DNA of 64,000 bases. Source: Annulohypoxylon bovei var. microspora. Lineage: Eukaryota > Ascomycota > Sordariomycetes > Xylariales > Hypoxylaceae. Positions 1-13,000 of this stretch are shown one piece after another. Both the position numbers and the translations under genes were made by a program. Each line of letters starts with the position of its first letter. The first letter of the stretch is position 1. Under the pieces are notes generated by a model. The model was not told the origin of the DNA. It worked only from the letters and a program-made list of their open reading frames with translations, and did no database searches. The stretch covers positions 434,001-498,000 of the forward strand of contig MU405212.1 in assembly GCA_022836615.1 (NCBI GenBank), written 5' to 3'.

Positions 1-819
1 TGCAGCGGTCGAAGCAACGTTGCTACTGTAGCTAAAGCTGCTTAGTAGAGAGTGGCGGCCGGAGCAATCGGATCCGGCCATTTGCATCGCATGGCGGCTG
101 TGCTAGTACGTAGCCGCTTGCCCTTTGTGACAGGATACGGTAACATCATGTAATCAATTCATATGTGACCAGTCAGTCTTGAGAGGTGCGGGGCTCTGGT
201 TCGTCCGTTTGTCGATCTGATCCCAAATTAGGAAGGTTATACATTCGGAGTTAGTATGCAGGCATATAAAGGAAACGGGTCTGGATGAGATGGAATGTGT
301 ACGATATAGAGGGTCAACCCTAAGACAAATATATTAAGAGTAAGCTCAATTCTCTAATATTTTTAGAGACGATTCCTATGTGTCCTGAATGTAGGTCTAA
401 GCGGCGAGACTGAACCAATAGTTTCTTTCGCTAGACCAAGTACATATATAATTACCATGCCCATGACCATCCCACAGTAAGACATACATATACGGCTTCT
501 CGTGTTACCTGTTTTTGTCTTCTTTCGATCACGGTGTAGCGCACGAGCATGAGGCCTTTTCTGTTGAGAACTCGTAGGATGGTGTATAAACGAATCGACG
601 AAATAACTCAGGTTCATAGTCTTTATTGAAGGGGCCAGATCGCGCAAGGCCCCCTTGCAAAAACTTTCAGGTACATGGTTCGAAACTAAACGAGTCAATA
701 CCTAGCATATACGAAAAAGTATAAGAATCTAAAATGACTTCTAGTTAAAGGCAATATACGCAAGTGTATGGATAATATCCCGTCTCAATAAACGGGTACC
801 GTGTATGATGGATGCTCCT
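1..819. other. Intergenic, no gene seen
   Basis: Downstream flank of the MCH1-like gene. A reading frame of about 110 codons exists on the minus strand here but has a biased, non-domain composition and no splice context, so it is not called. No RNA gene or repeat was recognised. Confidence 0.6.
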
Positions 820-2550
820 CTAGATCACAATACCTCTCTTGGCCCAACCATCTCGGCCTTTCCAGGCCCAGAGGATCATGACTGTTCCAATCCAAATGCA
901 AATCGTCATGGACCAGAACGTGGACGAGTAACACTGTTTGCCATAGCAGAATACATCATCGTCGTCACTTCCGGTTGCTAACGAAGGTGAATCTCGAGCA
1001 CCCGCTTGATAGACCGCTGAGTAAATAAGCCCCCACATTGTGGAACCTAGAGCTGGTGTGAGAGCGACGATGCCAAAGTTGGTACCGAAGTTCTCAACTC
1101 CCCAAATCATCGTTATGATGATAGGTGTCAAGCTGAATACGGCTCCGTACCCAGCTCCAATCGATCCAGAGACGATCCAGAATCGCTCTCCATGCTCCTG
1201 GATCACGCCAGAAGCCAGCACAAGCGTACCGATAGACAGGATAATAGCAGCGCCCATAAATAAAGCAATACGCGAGACCGATAGCTTCTGTCTTAGTTCC
1301 GGGAGGGTGGTTGGAAATCCTGTTTGAACGTGTTGTGTATGAGGGTTCGGGGACAGTAGGTCGCTTAACGACGCTGCGATTAGACGAGCAACGGTGCTTA
1401 CCGCAGCCATGATGGAGACATGAGTCGCTGCCGTGGTTTCGTTCGATCTCGTAGTCGGGGAATATAGCGTTCCAATGACAGTACCAAGGTTGTTGATAAA
1501 CGATTCGCCCGGACCGATGATCAACCAGAAACCAACAGCAAACCACCACATCGTGTTATCCGTAAGAAACCTTCGAGTCTCGGCGTTGAGGAGCCAGGCC
1601 TTTTTTAACCTAGCATTATCATCGTCGTTTTCATTGTCTCTAGCTGGGTCCATTACTCCAGCATCGTCGTCGATAGCATCGATAGTACCATAATCACGAT
1701 CGACTCGGCGGCGGAAAACTGCACTTCCCTCGAGGAGCCCGCTCCTCTCTAGTTCCTCTACCGCTTCATCGATAAGGTCGTCTTCGTCTACAATCCGTAA
1801 CGTGAAGGTGCCAATAAGCCCAATGACTGATAGAATGACGCAGAGGAACAGGAAGAAATGGAATACATTAACATCTCCTTGACCTCCGTCCGGCCGTGTC
1901 TCGTAGAGGATTTGACTGCCAATTTGACTAAGAACCATTCCACCAAGGCCAAATGATGCGATAGGGGCGACTAGCATCAGGCCTCGATATTTCCCCTTGC
2001 CAAAGTTCTTGGCGCAGGTCGTGATGGCGCCGATATACATGCACGCGGTGCCGACACCAATAGCCACGAAAGCAAACACCATGGGAGGGAATGTAGTCCT
2101 GCTGCCTTTCCCACCGTCACCAACTTCTGCGAGACCCTTACGATATAACCCGGAGGCCAATCCATAGCCACCCCCGAGTAAGACTGAGGACAATAAGGAG
2201 AGAGGGCCAGGTCCTACTCGGTCGCACATGTAGCCAATCGCCGGGACTGGTATGTACATGGATATGCTCATAGCACTGGCGATGCCATTGATTTGGAATT
2301 GCGTGTAGTGTAATCGAGATTGGAACAGGTGGCCGTAAAGGGAGAAGACAGTGATGGATCCGGCGCAGAGGGCGGCAATGATGGATACGACGAAGGCAAT
2401 AGAGCGCACAGCACGCGTCTTGCGTCGGATCTTCGCAACGGAGGTGGCATCGCTGATGGAGGTTTGTGAACTCGATGAGGCTAAAGTCGAAGATGAGGCA
2501 GATCGTAGGAGCGGCGCAAAGGACTGGTCGGAGTTTGACGGCGTCGTCAT
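820..2550 (-). CDS. MCH1: MFS monocarboxylate-type transporter, Mch1-like
   Basis: Single-exon gene for a 576-residue major facilitator protein. A Ser/Thr-rich cytoplasmic N-terminus (about residues 1-45) is followed by hydrophobic segments that fit about 12 membrane helices. A polar, acidic central loop (about 255-330) separates the two six-helix halves. Right after the second helix comes the stretch GYMCDRVGPGPLSLLSS, matching the MFS loop 2-3 signature G-x-x-x-D-R-x-G; this and the Nodulin-like N-half are typical of fungal Mch1. In yeast, Mch1 is a vacuolar-membrane member of the monocarboxylate porter group whose substrate is unsettled, and yeast Mch proteins do not carry out ordinary plasma-membrane monocarboxylate uptake. 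The ATG at 2550 is the first in frame and precedes a plausible N-terminus. No introns are needed. The MFS assignment is firm, the Mch1 name good, the substrate unknown. Confidence 0.85.
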   Translation of the reverse strand: MTTPSNSDQSFAPLLRSASSSTLASSSSQTSISDATSVAKIRRKTRAVRSIAFVVSIIAALCAGSITVFSLYGHLFQSRLHYTQFQINGIASAMSISMYIPVPAIGYMCDRVGPGPLSLLSSVLLGGGYGLASGLYRKGLAEVGDGGKGSRTTFPPMVFAFVAIGVGTACMYIGAITTCAKNFGKGKYRGLMLVAPIASFGLGGMVLSQIGSQILYETRPDGGQGDVNVFHFFLFLCVILSVIGLIGTFTLRIVDEDDLIDEAVEELERSGLLEGSAVFRRRVDRDYGTIDAIDDDAGVMDPARDNENDDDNARLKKAWLLNAETRRFLTDNTMWWFAVGFWLIIGPGESFINNLGTVIGTLYSPTTRSNETTAATHVSIMAAVSTVARLIAASLSDLLSPNPHTQHVQTGFPTTLPELRQKLSVSRIALFMGAAIILSIGTLVLASGVIQEHGERFWIVSGSIGAGYGAVFSLTPIIITMIWGVENFGTNFGIVALTPALGSTMWGLIYSAVYQAGARDSPSLATGSDDDDVFCYGKQCYSSTFWSMTICIWIGTVMILWAWKGRDGWAKRGIVI

Positions 2551-3900
2551 CTTCGCGGACGAGAGGCAGCTCGTCTACCCGGTGAGTTTTGTAAAAGATT
2601 CAATTAAATAAAAGTAGATTTGGCTCTATGTATGTATGAAACAACTAAAAGAATGATGGGAAGATGAAGTTTCCCATCTCCTTCCGCGTGGAATAAGGGA
2701 AACTGGGAGAGTACAGGTCATTCCGAGCTCTGACGTGCTTACAACGGAAGCAACGGCCAGCCTTATCTTATCGCAGGCTCCCCAGATAATGCATGTACCT
2801 AGGTACATACTATATTAATGCAAGATCTAGCTGGCGGCAGGTCAGCCAATTAAATAACAAGGATCAGTATCCGAGATCGCTTTTAGGCAAGCGCAAGTTA
2901 GATGTGCCTATATACATAATCCTGTATAATGCATAATATGACATATGCACTTGTTAAGTGTAAGGGATTAAAATAGGGGTGATATTGATGGATAATTAAG
3001 CCAAAACAATACATTGAACATTCATATATGTATGTGGTAGAAACGTTTCCGACTATCTAATTAAGGGTCATCGATTTGTTAAGGGTTAATTCTTCTACAG
3101 CAAACAGGTTATTAAATATAAAATTGTATCCTTAACAAATAAATCGAAAAATCACACTATGATGCTCAACTCATCATGCAAAATATTATTATGTCACAAC
3201 ACATAGGGTTGGATCTTACAAATCTATACAGTAAAAAATGATTAAACTTAAATAAATGGTCATGTAGTGATGACTCCAATAACCTAGGTAATAGGTATCG
3301 TATTATTGACAGTTCGTGTAAGATATTTTTGCCTTATTTATAGCAGCGAGGAGCAGTAAAAACAATCTACGAGATTATTGTACAAATGTACCTGTTAATA
3401 ATTGCAGTATAATGTAACCACTTAATATTTGTTAAGTATTAAAAGCGTATATTGTACATTCGTCGTGCAATTTTCACTTCTTTTACATTTAACTAAACTC
3501 GCTTTCTTTTATATAAACGACTCTACTTTAACAGACGGCTTTCCTTTAGTACATTGCTTTTACAGCAATGAAAAATTCGAGAAGGGGATGAGGTGGTTTA
3601 GTCACTGCTCGAGAAACAAAACGAGTGAGGTGACGAGTGAAATCATGCACCTGGGCAAATGGGCAGTTGGCGGTAAGTGCTAACCCTCACCACCTCGAAA
3701 ACCTCGACGCGTCTCACAAGTTACTTAGTCACCTAAGAACTTCGTTTCCTAGCAACAGCCGTTTTCTTTCTTTTAATTCACCACCTTTACATCAAGGGAT
3801 AATTCTTCACCCACATTCCGGCTCGTCCTCATTATTTTCACCACCGAGCACATTCGACATCTTCAGTAATTACGAAGGTCGTATCATTCATACGCCAACC
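2551..3900. other. Intergenic, AT-rich, with palindrome and stem-loop
   Basis: Upstream region of the MCH1-like gene on the left, then AT-rich DNA from about 2900 to 3550. It contains a perfect 16-bp palindrome at 2793-2808. It also contains an imperfect inverted pair around 3071-3084 and 3130-3150 sharing TCGATTT and TTGTTAAGG blocks. No coding signal is convincing before the ATG at 3901; the frame open upstream of it (from about 3637) is probably 5' leader. Confidence 0.5.
2793..2808. repeat. 16-bp perfect palindrome with ACCTAGGT core
   Basis: ATGTACCTAGGTACAT reads identically on both strands. Related copies built on the same ACCTAGGT core occur in many intergenic stretches of this window, including 56517-56530. 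Confidence 0.8.
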
Positions 3901-4546
3901 ATGAACCCAGAAGCTGTTCCGTTCATCCCTACGGGGCTTGTCCCCGGGGGTGTAGAGCTTACAACAAAATTCCAAGGCAGTGGACGTACGGGAATAGTCA
4001 GTAGTCCCATATAACCCCCTAATCATATGCATTATCCACTGACAATAATAGCAGATTGCAGACAAGAAAGTCACAAAACAAGTGACTACCGCAGTCTCCG
4101 AGTCCTGCAACGATACCACCCAGGTTGCACAAATTAAGATGTCGAAGAAGCCAGTTCACACGAAAGAGGATAATCATTTAACTCTTGTCGGCGCAAGAAA
4201 CACTAAGCGCCATAAAACGTGTCGCAAACACAGCCATGCAGATTGGCCCTCACCCGACGATTACCAAGAGGCGAAAGGGCATCTACCTCTGCCTCGCACC
4301 TGGCAACTTGATAGCCGATACTTGCACCTCTCTTACGACCAACCGTCTATTCCTATCGACGGACCCGCCGTGCCTCGAGCCCATCGTAAGGTTACCGATC
4401 GGGCACTGATACCTGCTTATGGCGGTATTTCTACGAAAGAGGTGTTCAACCTACACATGTCGGACAATGAGCTAGTTTTGGAGGAGATCAATCCGGCCAC
4501 ACGGGAACTCATACACTTCATTGATGGAATCAACTATGAGAAGTAA
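3901..4546 (+). CDS. Hypothetical protein, two exons
   Basis: I do not recognise this protein. Model: exon 1 3901-3996, intron 3997-4051 (donor GTCAGT, CTGAC branch, TAG acceptor, phase 0), exon 2 4052-4546, giving 196 residues. The N-terminus (MNPEAVPFIPTGLVPGGVEL) is followed by a basic, His/Lys-rich middle. The C-terminal half is hydrophilic and Pro-rich and ends in an acidic, Glu-rich segment. No signal peptide, membrane helix or zinc motif is visible. The intron joins two frames without a stop and has all three splice elements at normal spacing, which is the main support for a real gene. It lies between the MCH1-like gene and RPS8, transcribed like RPS8. An alternative start at 4082 would give a single-exon 154-residue version. 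Confidence 0.45.
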
Positions 4547-5039
4547 GCTTGGCATTTCGAGAAGCTTTGGAGGATGTACTTGAAGGTACATTATGAAAGG
4601 ATTCTTTTCTAGTGGATAGTGTATGCTAGGAAGTTGAGGGTTCGGAAAGGAGTTTAATTGATTTCTGATGTTGATTTTAATACTTGTTGCCAGTTCCATC
4701 AGACATGATCATAAGTCTGAATGTGGATATTTGTCGTCTTGACCAGCACGTGAAAAATGGGTCTATAAGCATTCATGAAATGTTTTTAGCGCCAACGTTA
4801 AAACCAATTATGTACTTAGGTACAATGCACAGGCCACTTGATTAACCCTAGGTACTAGTGTACATCCCCGCCGAAATTTTCGCGAGCCCACACCAAAGTT
4901 CCAAATTCCACATTGATTGAATTTCGTTCGCTTAATGTTCGTGAGCCTTTTTCTTAACTTCCCATTTTTGCGAACAACTTTTCGACCGCTTCACCAACAC
5001 CCACCAATTCCCTTCTCGATTGCCAACTGATTTAGTCAG
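4547..5039. other. Intergenic/promoter upstream of RPS8
   Basis: No coding signal. Pyrimidine-rich tracts and short TAGGTAC-type motifs are present. The last 120 bases probably contain the RPS8 transcription start. Confidence 0.45.
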
Positions 5040-5215
5040 GTATGTATTTTATTACAATTTAAGCTTGCGACATGATTATAGAAAGGACTGCGATAATACA
5101 GACTTTCTTCATTTGCAGCGAAAATTCTCCCTCCTACTTTTCCATTGCCGATTTCTCGATCGGTTTCCCATTCTTCACCTCCATCTTAGGCTAACCTTTC
5201 ATCTTATCCTACCAG
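5040..5215 (+). other. Probable 5' UTR intron of RPS8
   Basis: A consensus GTATGT donor at 5040 and a GCTAACC branch plus pyrimidine tract plus ACCAG acceptor ending at 5215 frame a 176-nt intron, 11 bases before the RPS8 ATG. Leader introns are common in fungal ribosomal protein genes. An earlier possible acceptor is at 5118. Confidence 0.6.
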
Positions 5216-5226
5216 AAACCGCAGTC

Positions 5227-5946
5227 ATGGGTATCTCTCGCGATTCTCGCCACAAGCGCTCCGCATCTGGTGCCAAGCGCGCCTTCTACCGTACGTGACT
5301 ATACCGCAGGTGTATCCTTGAGATACACCTTTCCTAAACATATCGAAAGCCCGTATGCAGTCATTGTGTGCAATGATCATACGTTCTGACCTCCTCATCA
5401 GGGAAGAAGCGCGCTTTCGAGGCCGGCCGACAAGAGGCCAACACTCGTATCGGACCTAAGCGAATCCACACCGTTCGCACTCGCGGCGGTAACCACAAGT
5501 ACCGTGCTCTACGTCTCGACTCCGGTAACTTCGCCTGGGCCTCCGAGGGCACCACCCGCAAGACCCGTGTCATCGTTGTCGCCTACCACCCTTCCAACAA
5601 CGAGTTGGTCCGAACCAACACCCTCACCAAGTCCGCCGTCGTCCAGATCGATGCCGCTCCCTTCCGTCAATGGTACGAGTCTCACTACGGCCAGCCCCTA
5701 GGCCGCAGACGCCAACAGAAGTCCGGCAAGGAGGAGGAGGCCGTGAAGAAGAGCAAGTCCGTCGAGAAGAAGCAGGCCGCCCGATACGCCGCCCACGGCA
5801 AGGTTGAGAGCGCGTTAGAGAAGCAGTTCGAAGCCGGTCGTATCTACGCCGTTATTGCCAGCCGACCCGGTCAGAGCGGTCGCTGCGATGGATACATCCT
5901 CGAGGGAGAGGAGCTGGCTTTCTACCAGCGCAAGCTACACAAGTAG
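5227..5946 (+). CDS. RPS8: 40S ribosomal protein S8 (eS8)
   Basis: Component of the small cytosolic ribosomal subunit, binding 18S rRNA. Two coding exons: 5227-5290 and 5402-5946, with a phase-1 intron (GTACGT donor, CAG acceptor), 202 residues. The N-terminus MGISRDSRHKRSASG and the following KKRAFEAGRQ and NTRIGPKRIHTVRTRGG blocks are hallmark eS8 sequence. The remainder (HPSNNELVRTNTLTKSA, ARYAAHGKVE, RPGQSGRCDGYILEGEEL, ending FYQRKLHK) is full length for the family. Codon choice is strongly C-ending (GCC, GTC, AAG), as expected for a highly expressed gene and unlike the neighbouring orphan. A leader intron probably precedes the start codon. Confidence 0.97.
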
Positions 5947-7149
5947 GCGAACGTATCGATGGTGATGGGAGGTTAGGCTTTGAGGTCACTGCAAAAATTC
6001 ATGAGCAATGGCACCGGTGTTTATGGCTGCTCAATTTCGGCATGGAATGGGATTACCTCTTCTAGGTTCTGATCAATAAAAGATCAACAAAGACACTTGC
6101 AGTGCCTCCAACAGCATAAGATTTCCACTATGTGATGACCTGATAAACTCATTTCCCCTTGCCAAATGTGACTATCATCTACGCATGATCCTTCTCATAT
6201 AGATCATACACTCATATTTAAACGATACTAGACTTCCATATTTCTACTAAGACCAAGACAATTCGAACTGTAGCCCTTCATGTAGAGTTAATTCGCTAAT
6301 CCGATGATATGTCCTACGGTTTACCTCACATTACCAGTACGGTTCGGCTCATATCAAATCTAGATCTAGATAGCTAGGTAGATCACAACTTTTCCACAGC
6401 AGTCACTCGCTTCATGGTCAGACGTTTGTAATGCTCCATCCATACCGACATACTAGGTACACAACACAACACACTACAACACAGGACAGGCAAGCCATGG
6501 CAGAATTCTGGTATTCATCGACGATTGATCGAGCATGCTAGCTCTGATTCTATACAATGTTCCCACCCCTCCAATCGGGATCTCTAGCGTAACATTTTTC
6601 TACTCGGTCCCCTAATGCTCTCTCTTCCGCACGCAATGCACCTTATCTCATCTCATCTCCGGAACGAGCTTCCCCCAGGCTTTACTATCTCTTCTCTCCG
6701 CGGAGTAATGCTCCCTCTGCAAATATAGTTCGGTTCGGTTTAAAAGCCCCTATTACTAGCAAGAAAAAAAAAGAAGACTACCTAGACAGAAATATCTTCT
6801 AGGTCTCCGTGGCTGGGCTGAGCTGAGCCGACTGGAACCAATTAAGGTTGAGCTCAGCTGTGGTCAACCAAAAGTGCGGGATCTAGACACCTCGACGAGC
6901 AACACTATATCGTCTCGGTCGGTCGGACGGACGAGGAAACGGGGTGGTCCAAGATGTAAAACCTGACTGTGTATATACCCTGACATGACGGGTAGGATAT
7001 AACCCCCAACTGCTTGCTTGCCCCTACTCTCTAACCCCCGCGGTGGATGGTTGACTATAATGGGTGTAGGAGAACTTTGTACAAGAATATGAATGTGGCG
7101 GAACTTAGAGGTTGTAGTGAGAGCGGGATCAAGGAAAGAGGGGTCTAAA
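5947..7149. other. Intergenic between convergent RPS8 and GYP5 genes
   Basis: Holds the 3' ends of two convergent transcripts. Only simple low-complexity tracts are present, such as an A/G run near 6762-6778. No RNA gene or ORF with coding character was found. Confidence 0.55.
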
Positions 7150-10041
7150 TCAGGCAAATTGGCGCTTGAGTTCAGCCCATTTCCTTTGGAGAGTTTCATG
7201 CTGAGAGTTAATCTATTGTAAAACAGGTTAGTCAGACAGGTATCACAGGTATATAGGGAAAGGGATTTCAACATACCTCAGCATACTGCATCTTGGTCTG
7301 TACAAGTTCCTCTTCAAGTTCTTGCATCTCCTTCTCGAGTCTGGTGTTTTCCTCATGGACCTTCTCGTTCCGTTTCATCAGATCATCGCGCTCGAGCTTC
7401 CAGGTTCCCTCTATCTCTTCGGGCTGCTTCTCGATGATATTATGAAGTTCTTTGACTTGGCCGCTCAAGCTCTCGTTCTTGTCTTTGAGCTCCTCGTTCT
7501 CGATCTTAGTATGAACTAGGTCTGTAGTTACGGTAGCTTGCTCGCGATCGCTGGCCTCGAGCCGCTCCTCAAGTTTTCGTATCTTGATGGCGTAACTCAT
7601 GTTCGAGTTCTTTAGTTGCTCCAATTCCTTCTCGCGTGTCTTCTCCGCATGGGTCTTTTCTTCCCATTCCGTAGTATAGGATTTGAGGAGATCGGGTGTG
7701 ATCTTTACCTCACACGCGTCTCGAACCAATTGGTCTGCTCGGTAAACTTCTTTATCAATGCTGGAAGAACTGCTACCGAAGAAACCATTCTCAAGAATGC
7801 TACCGGCACTAGGAGATTGGTCGATGTATGCATCAAACAGCTTGTCTCTAAGGAAACCTGTTAACTGGCCCATATCCGACATGGCAAGCAGTGCCGTCGT
7901 GTTCTTCTGCATTAAGACAATACCGAATTTTAGTATTGCCGAGAGGCCTTCCGAGAAGATGAGATCGTAGATTCTCAGAACGAGCTGCAGGGGGAATCGG
8001 TATGCGAAAAGAGTCAAGAACCATTGCGTCGCATATAGGTGCGGTGAGATACCGCGACGGTGCAGATGGCAATACAGAGCGGGTTCGAGGTCTTCTAGCA
8101 ACCGCTCGAATTGATATAGATGCATATGCAGACCTGGCATATCCTGAATGAACAGGTCGCGCAGCTGGTACTGGTTCATTAATCGGACAAGCAGGCAGAA
8201 CGCCTCTTCCTCGGGCATATTAAAAAGGAGCGGCATGATCAGGAAATTCATTCCTTGTGCATACCCAACTGGCTCGTCGTAAAGCGCATAAGCTTTACAG
8301 ACGCCAAATAGGCCATCCTGTAGGCCAGCAGCCGCCGCATACTTCGAAAAGCTCGTTCGGGCGCCGACATCCTTTTTGATAGTTTTCTCAAGTCTCTGCA
8401 ATGTCACGGCGTCTTCCTTGTCCCTTTTCTTTCTCTCCGCTATGGCTAGGGCCTGGGCTTTCAGAACCGCTTCAGACGGCTCAGGGGGCGTGGGCAGTGG
8501 CTTTCTGCCGCTGCCACCGGATACCTCCGAGTGGACGGAAGAGGCTGAAGACGCCACCGCATCTTTCTCTGAGCTCAAGTTGCTGTTGCTCAGAACGCTG
8601 ATCGCCGTGCTGTTGCTATCCCGATTCTTGTCCTTCTCGGAGCCTCGAGCTGCCAAGCTCTTGTACACCCCCTCAAGCTCTTCATTCTTGCTCTGGGCAA
8701 GCACCTGCCAGACAACGCCACGGATCACGTTGGGGATGCCCGTAGCAATTGCTCTATTAAGCTCCTCCGGGTTTGTCCTCGCGACAGCGGCGGGACCTTC
8801 ATAGACGACTGACTGCCACAAGTCCCAATCGACCTGAGCATCGGCAATGGTTGAGGGGCCGGCAGACACGCCCGAGACGGTACCAGGAGCCAAATTGCTA
8901 TCCGCATTCGGAGGTAGAGGTGATGCCGGAGGTTGCGCTGCACTGTTTGCATCTGGACCGTTCTCGCCTGTTGGGCTTGCGAGTCCTTGAGGTTTATCTT
9001 CATCGAGAGAGATCCCCGCCTCCTCTCGCATTCGCACCATCTTAAACCTGTCCTTCAGACTATTTCTTGACAGGCGAGGGCCGGTCAAGCCTTCATTCTC
9101 CTCTTCAAGTTTACCAAGCATCATCTCTGGGTTGCTGGTTAACGTAGCTATTGAGCTTGCTGTATTTCTTCGCGGCGAGGTAGCGGCAGTAGTAGGCGGG
9201 GATGTGACATCTTTATCCTTGTCTTTATGCGTAGAGTTACGCGATAGCCAAGAAAATGGACCTGTAATCTTCCGAGCTGTCGGCGCAGAAGTGGGGACTA
9301 CCCCTGAAGGCGGAACCGCGGTGTTCGGGCTTGTCTTCGGCGGCGATTCTGAGATCGAGGGGTTAGGAGACCATGGCATTGATGGCAAGGAAGCGGCAAT
9401 GTTGCTGAGAGAAAGCTTTTTTGACGGCTGTTTCTGTACCACTATAGGTGGTTCTTCTGCATACTCATTAGCAGATGTATGCAATTGGCTATAGCAAGTC
9501 AAAAGACAAACCTTTAGGGGGCGGAAGTGGCTTCTCTGCAGCTCCATCGCTGAGGTCGACATTGTCTAAGGATACAGTCGAGTTACGCTTAGACGGAGGT
9601 GTTGGAAGTTCCTCATCTGTGCTAATCTTCTCTTTTTCCTCTTCAGCCTCCACATCCTTGTCCTTCTCCTTTTCGAGAACTATCTCTCCATTTGGCTCTT
9701 CTTTGACGGGTGGGATCTCTGGCAATTCTGGAGTCTCGCTCAGGGCAATGCTGCTTGGTCGGGGAGAAAGCTTGCGACTCGTTAAGGATCGTATAGATCC
9801 TGTGTCAAGGGCATCTTCGAAGGTGTCCTTCACAAGATTACAAGTTAGTCTACCATCTCTTATAATGCTATGCTATCTATGATGTGGCTAGATATAGTCA
9901 TTCTATATAAGTAGTAAATGGGTGTAGCATAGGAAAGAAAGTTAAAAGGAATCAACGTACAGTGTCCTTGTCCGAAGGGGCTGGCGACCCATGTGCCTGG
10001 GGAGCGGCGTCGGACGCTTGCTGCTCCTCTGGGCCGGACAT
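7150..10041 (-). CDS. GYP5: TBC-domain Rab GTPase-activating protein, Gyp5-like
   Basis: GTPase-activating protein for Ypt/Rab GTPases in ER-Golgi and exocytic traffic. Exons in transcript order: 10041-9961, 9827-9512, 9456-7277, 7212-7150 (879 residues; all junction phases agree). The N-terminal 340 residues are Pro/Ser/Glu-rich and disordered. The TBC domain spans about residues 365-650. It carries the arginine finger in IKKDVGARTS (R499) and the glutamine finger in GYAQGMNF (Q533), so it should be catalytically competent. A low-complexity Ser/Lys insert (about 400-480) interrupts the domain before the finger. A long C-terminal coiled coil (about 740-870) is Glu/Lys-rich, and the last 20 residues come from a 63-nt terminal exon. 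The TBC plus C-terminal coiled-coil order matches yeast Gyp5/Gyl1 and animal EVI5. The first exon supplies the only good ATG. Confidence 0.92.
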
Positions 10042-13000
10042 GATGACAGCCAGTAGTGGGTGTGAAGTTTTGGCTGATCTACTCGGAGTGGTGGTAGAGT
10101 TTGAGTTGTGTGTGAGGTCTTCGTGGAGGGTAGTTTAACATCTATCGAGTCTAAGCACACGGGCTATCGGTAATAAGGTATAGATGGTTAAGGAGGTGGT
10201 AATCGGTGGTAATCAGAATAAAAGAGACAAACGCGACGCGATAGACTCGGACGAGTAAGTCGTTTGTTTGTCTTAGAGTGGCTACTGTGAAGTACCGAAT
10301 AAGGATCGCAGACCTTGAGAAAGAAAAAGGGTATTGTAATCGAAGTGAAGAAAAAAAAATAGGTGAAATTGAAAGACGTACGTACTCAGATTCACCGTCT
10401 CGTTTGTAATTGAATCCAACCCTTCCCCCTTCGCACGAACTGACTAAAAAGTGACTAGGGGATCGTTGTGGGTTTCTTGGTGGGAATGGATCTTGAAATC
10501 CAATTGTGACGCACGGACCCGAAATCCAGTTAAAGAGCGTTTCAGTGCCAAGCATTCCCGACTTTTAGTGCTATCTAGTGCTATGAATGACATTGAATGT
10601 GCCGTAGCCTGCTGTAGCCAGGTACCTAGCCGCTTAGTGCCGCGCTAGAAACCTTTCCATTTAACAGCCCGTTTCTACGCTGCTACCTTCAAATGTTGGT
10701 TCAGGGGTTCAATGTCCCTAGTGCAACCGAACATCATCACATATGGATGTATGTATGTACATTTCAATGTTCCCTATTCTCCAGTACAAAGATACCTTGA
10801 ATACATCACAAAAGCATGAGGCACAGAGGCAGCTTGCATCAATTCCGGTAGCACAAAATGCACATGGCTGCAAGATGAAATTGAAGGTCTAGGCTGTCTG
10901 TCTACAGGAGATCTATGATCACAATTTTAACTTGTACTGCCCAGGTGCATCGTTATCCCTCCGCCGCAAATTGACAATTGTGAGTGACATCACCGTTGAA
11001 ACTTCAAATGTGGTTAGCATAGCTGGCATGACAAGGCCCGAATTTCTTATCTAATTCCCAGATTTCTTCATCATAAAGGGCTATTAATGTTATGGATTAA
11101 ATGTTTCTATATTAAGATCAAAGAGAAGTTTCATGTGAAAGAACACACTCACGTTATCAGAGTGTCTTCCAACCTGACGGAACATACATAGGTATCTAGA
11201 AGCTGCATAGAATCAGGAATTCGATTGGCTAGTTATGCCTAAGAGATCGATGCAACCCCTTTCTGTGTGCATTAAGAACCGGTCAATCAGGCCAGTACAT
11301 ATCTTGAATTTTAACCAACCCCCTTGGCATTTCTATGCATTTGACAAAATGGTCTTATTTCTTTTAAGGAGTTCTATTGGTATCACTTGATAGATTTCTC
11401 TCTTTCTTCGCGACATGTAAATATTAAGACAATGAAATGATTGTCTAGCCTTATCCCTTTTTAATATGTACCTGGCTGGACTGGCTGGAGTACAGGGAAA
11501 GGTCCTTGACTAAAGATATGAGACTTTCGACCGGTCGACAATTAGGTTTAGCTAGAATCCCGTTATCCTATCCGTTGTCTCTTTTCACATGGCCTTTCCG
11601 AATTTAAACTTTCATAAGGCCAGTAGTCAATTTTTAAAGAACCTTCAAGTGTTAACATCCACCTAACTGGCACCGATCATAGTCCTGGAGATATCCGCAC
11701 CGCCGGGTCCTGGTTATCTGGGGTCGTCTAGGATGCTATGTCTTAGTCATGGTCCAATCAAGAAACGTAGGTCTCCAACTTATTGGCGTATATTTGTATA
11801 ACATACTTCCAAGGTGAAGGGCAGCTATATGATGATGCGCTCCTTACACGAAATGAAGTTACATATACGTCATCTACATTGTTATAATGAGCAACACCAC
11901 TTCCTTACATGTTATATGGATATATGATAGGTAATGATCGAATCTCAATCGTCCAGCGAAGTAACTTATCATACCAGGTAATCACCGATTAATCATCAGT
12001 CCGTACTTAGAGACTAACTTTCTAACGATAGTAGTTTTAAACCGCTATATAACAAAAGAAAATACTTGTTACCAATTCAATCTTAACACCGTCCCATGCA
12101 ACTATAATACACCACTTAGGTACCTTTAATTTTAGTAACATTGAATATACACTCACCATCTTAATGTTAGTAGGTTATTTCCTAAGTTATGTCTATTGTC
12201 GTGTATATTTAAAAACTACTTAGGGCTTGACTAAGACTTGCCCGGGTATTGGCAACTGGCAAGTTTTTTTACCTAGGTTATTAATTGTGTAAATAGTGTT
12301 GCTTTTTATGAGACGCAAGCGTGTCGCCAAATAGCTAGGTTAATAACAATAGTGACATCAGGGAAAGGAACTAAAACAGTTTCTTTTCAAGGAAATGGAA
12401 ACGAAAACGTTGGAAAGGTTTACTCCATATATCAAGTCCTTAAGGGGTTTATCCATTCTCAAAGGGGGGCATATAGAATATGAGAAATTCAAATGATTTT
12501 AAAAGCCCAAAATCGAAACGATGAGTAATTCAATCATTCACTTTTTGGTTGAAGTCTTATGACATTAATTACACTTTGCTTACTCGAACTAAATATCCTT
12601 TTATTATTCCTAATTGCTTTTTGCTCGCTGTCTTTACATAGAACTATCCGTCGATAAGTCACTTCGAACTTGGGTCCAACGTAACTAGGTAGTTAATAAA
12701 CTGCGAAAACTTATTTTCAATCCGGCTTTTAAGGCACACTGAGTTTATAAACCGACTGTTGAATATTTACAGATGATATCTTCCTAAATGAAAGTTTATG
12801 TTAGAAGGGTTTTATACAATGAAATACACTTAACTTGAAGATAATTTAAGCTACCTACCTAGTTACCCCTTATTTAAGTGGCTCTCATAAAATACACATA
12901 TCGATGAAAGGAGATTTTGAAGATATGTTGTTACTTGGTTTCATCATGAAATACCTTTATTCGTCCATTTAATGAAATATTAGGCATTGAAAACCAGCTC

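Noticed and set aside
363..698. 111-codon minus-strand frame
   Set aside because: No domain, mixed AT-rich composition and no splice or codon support.
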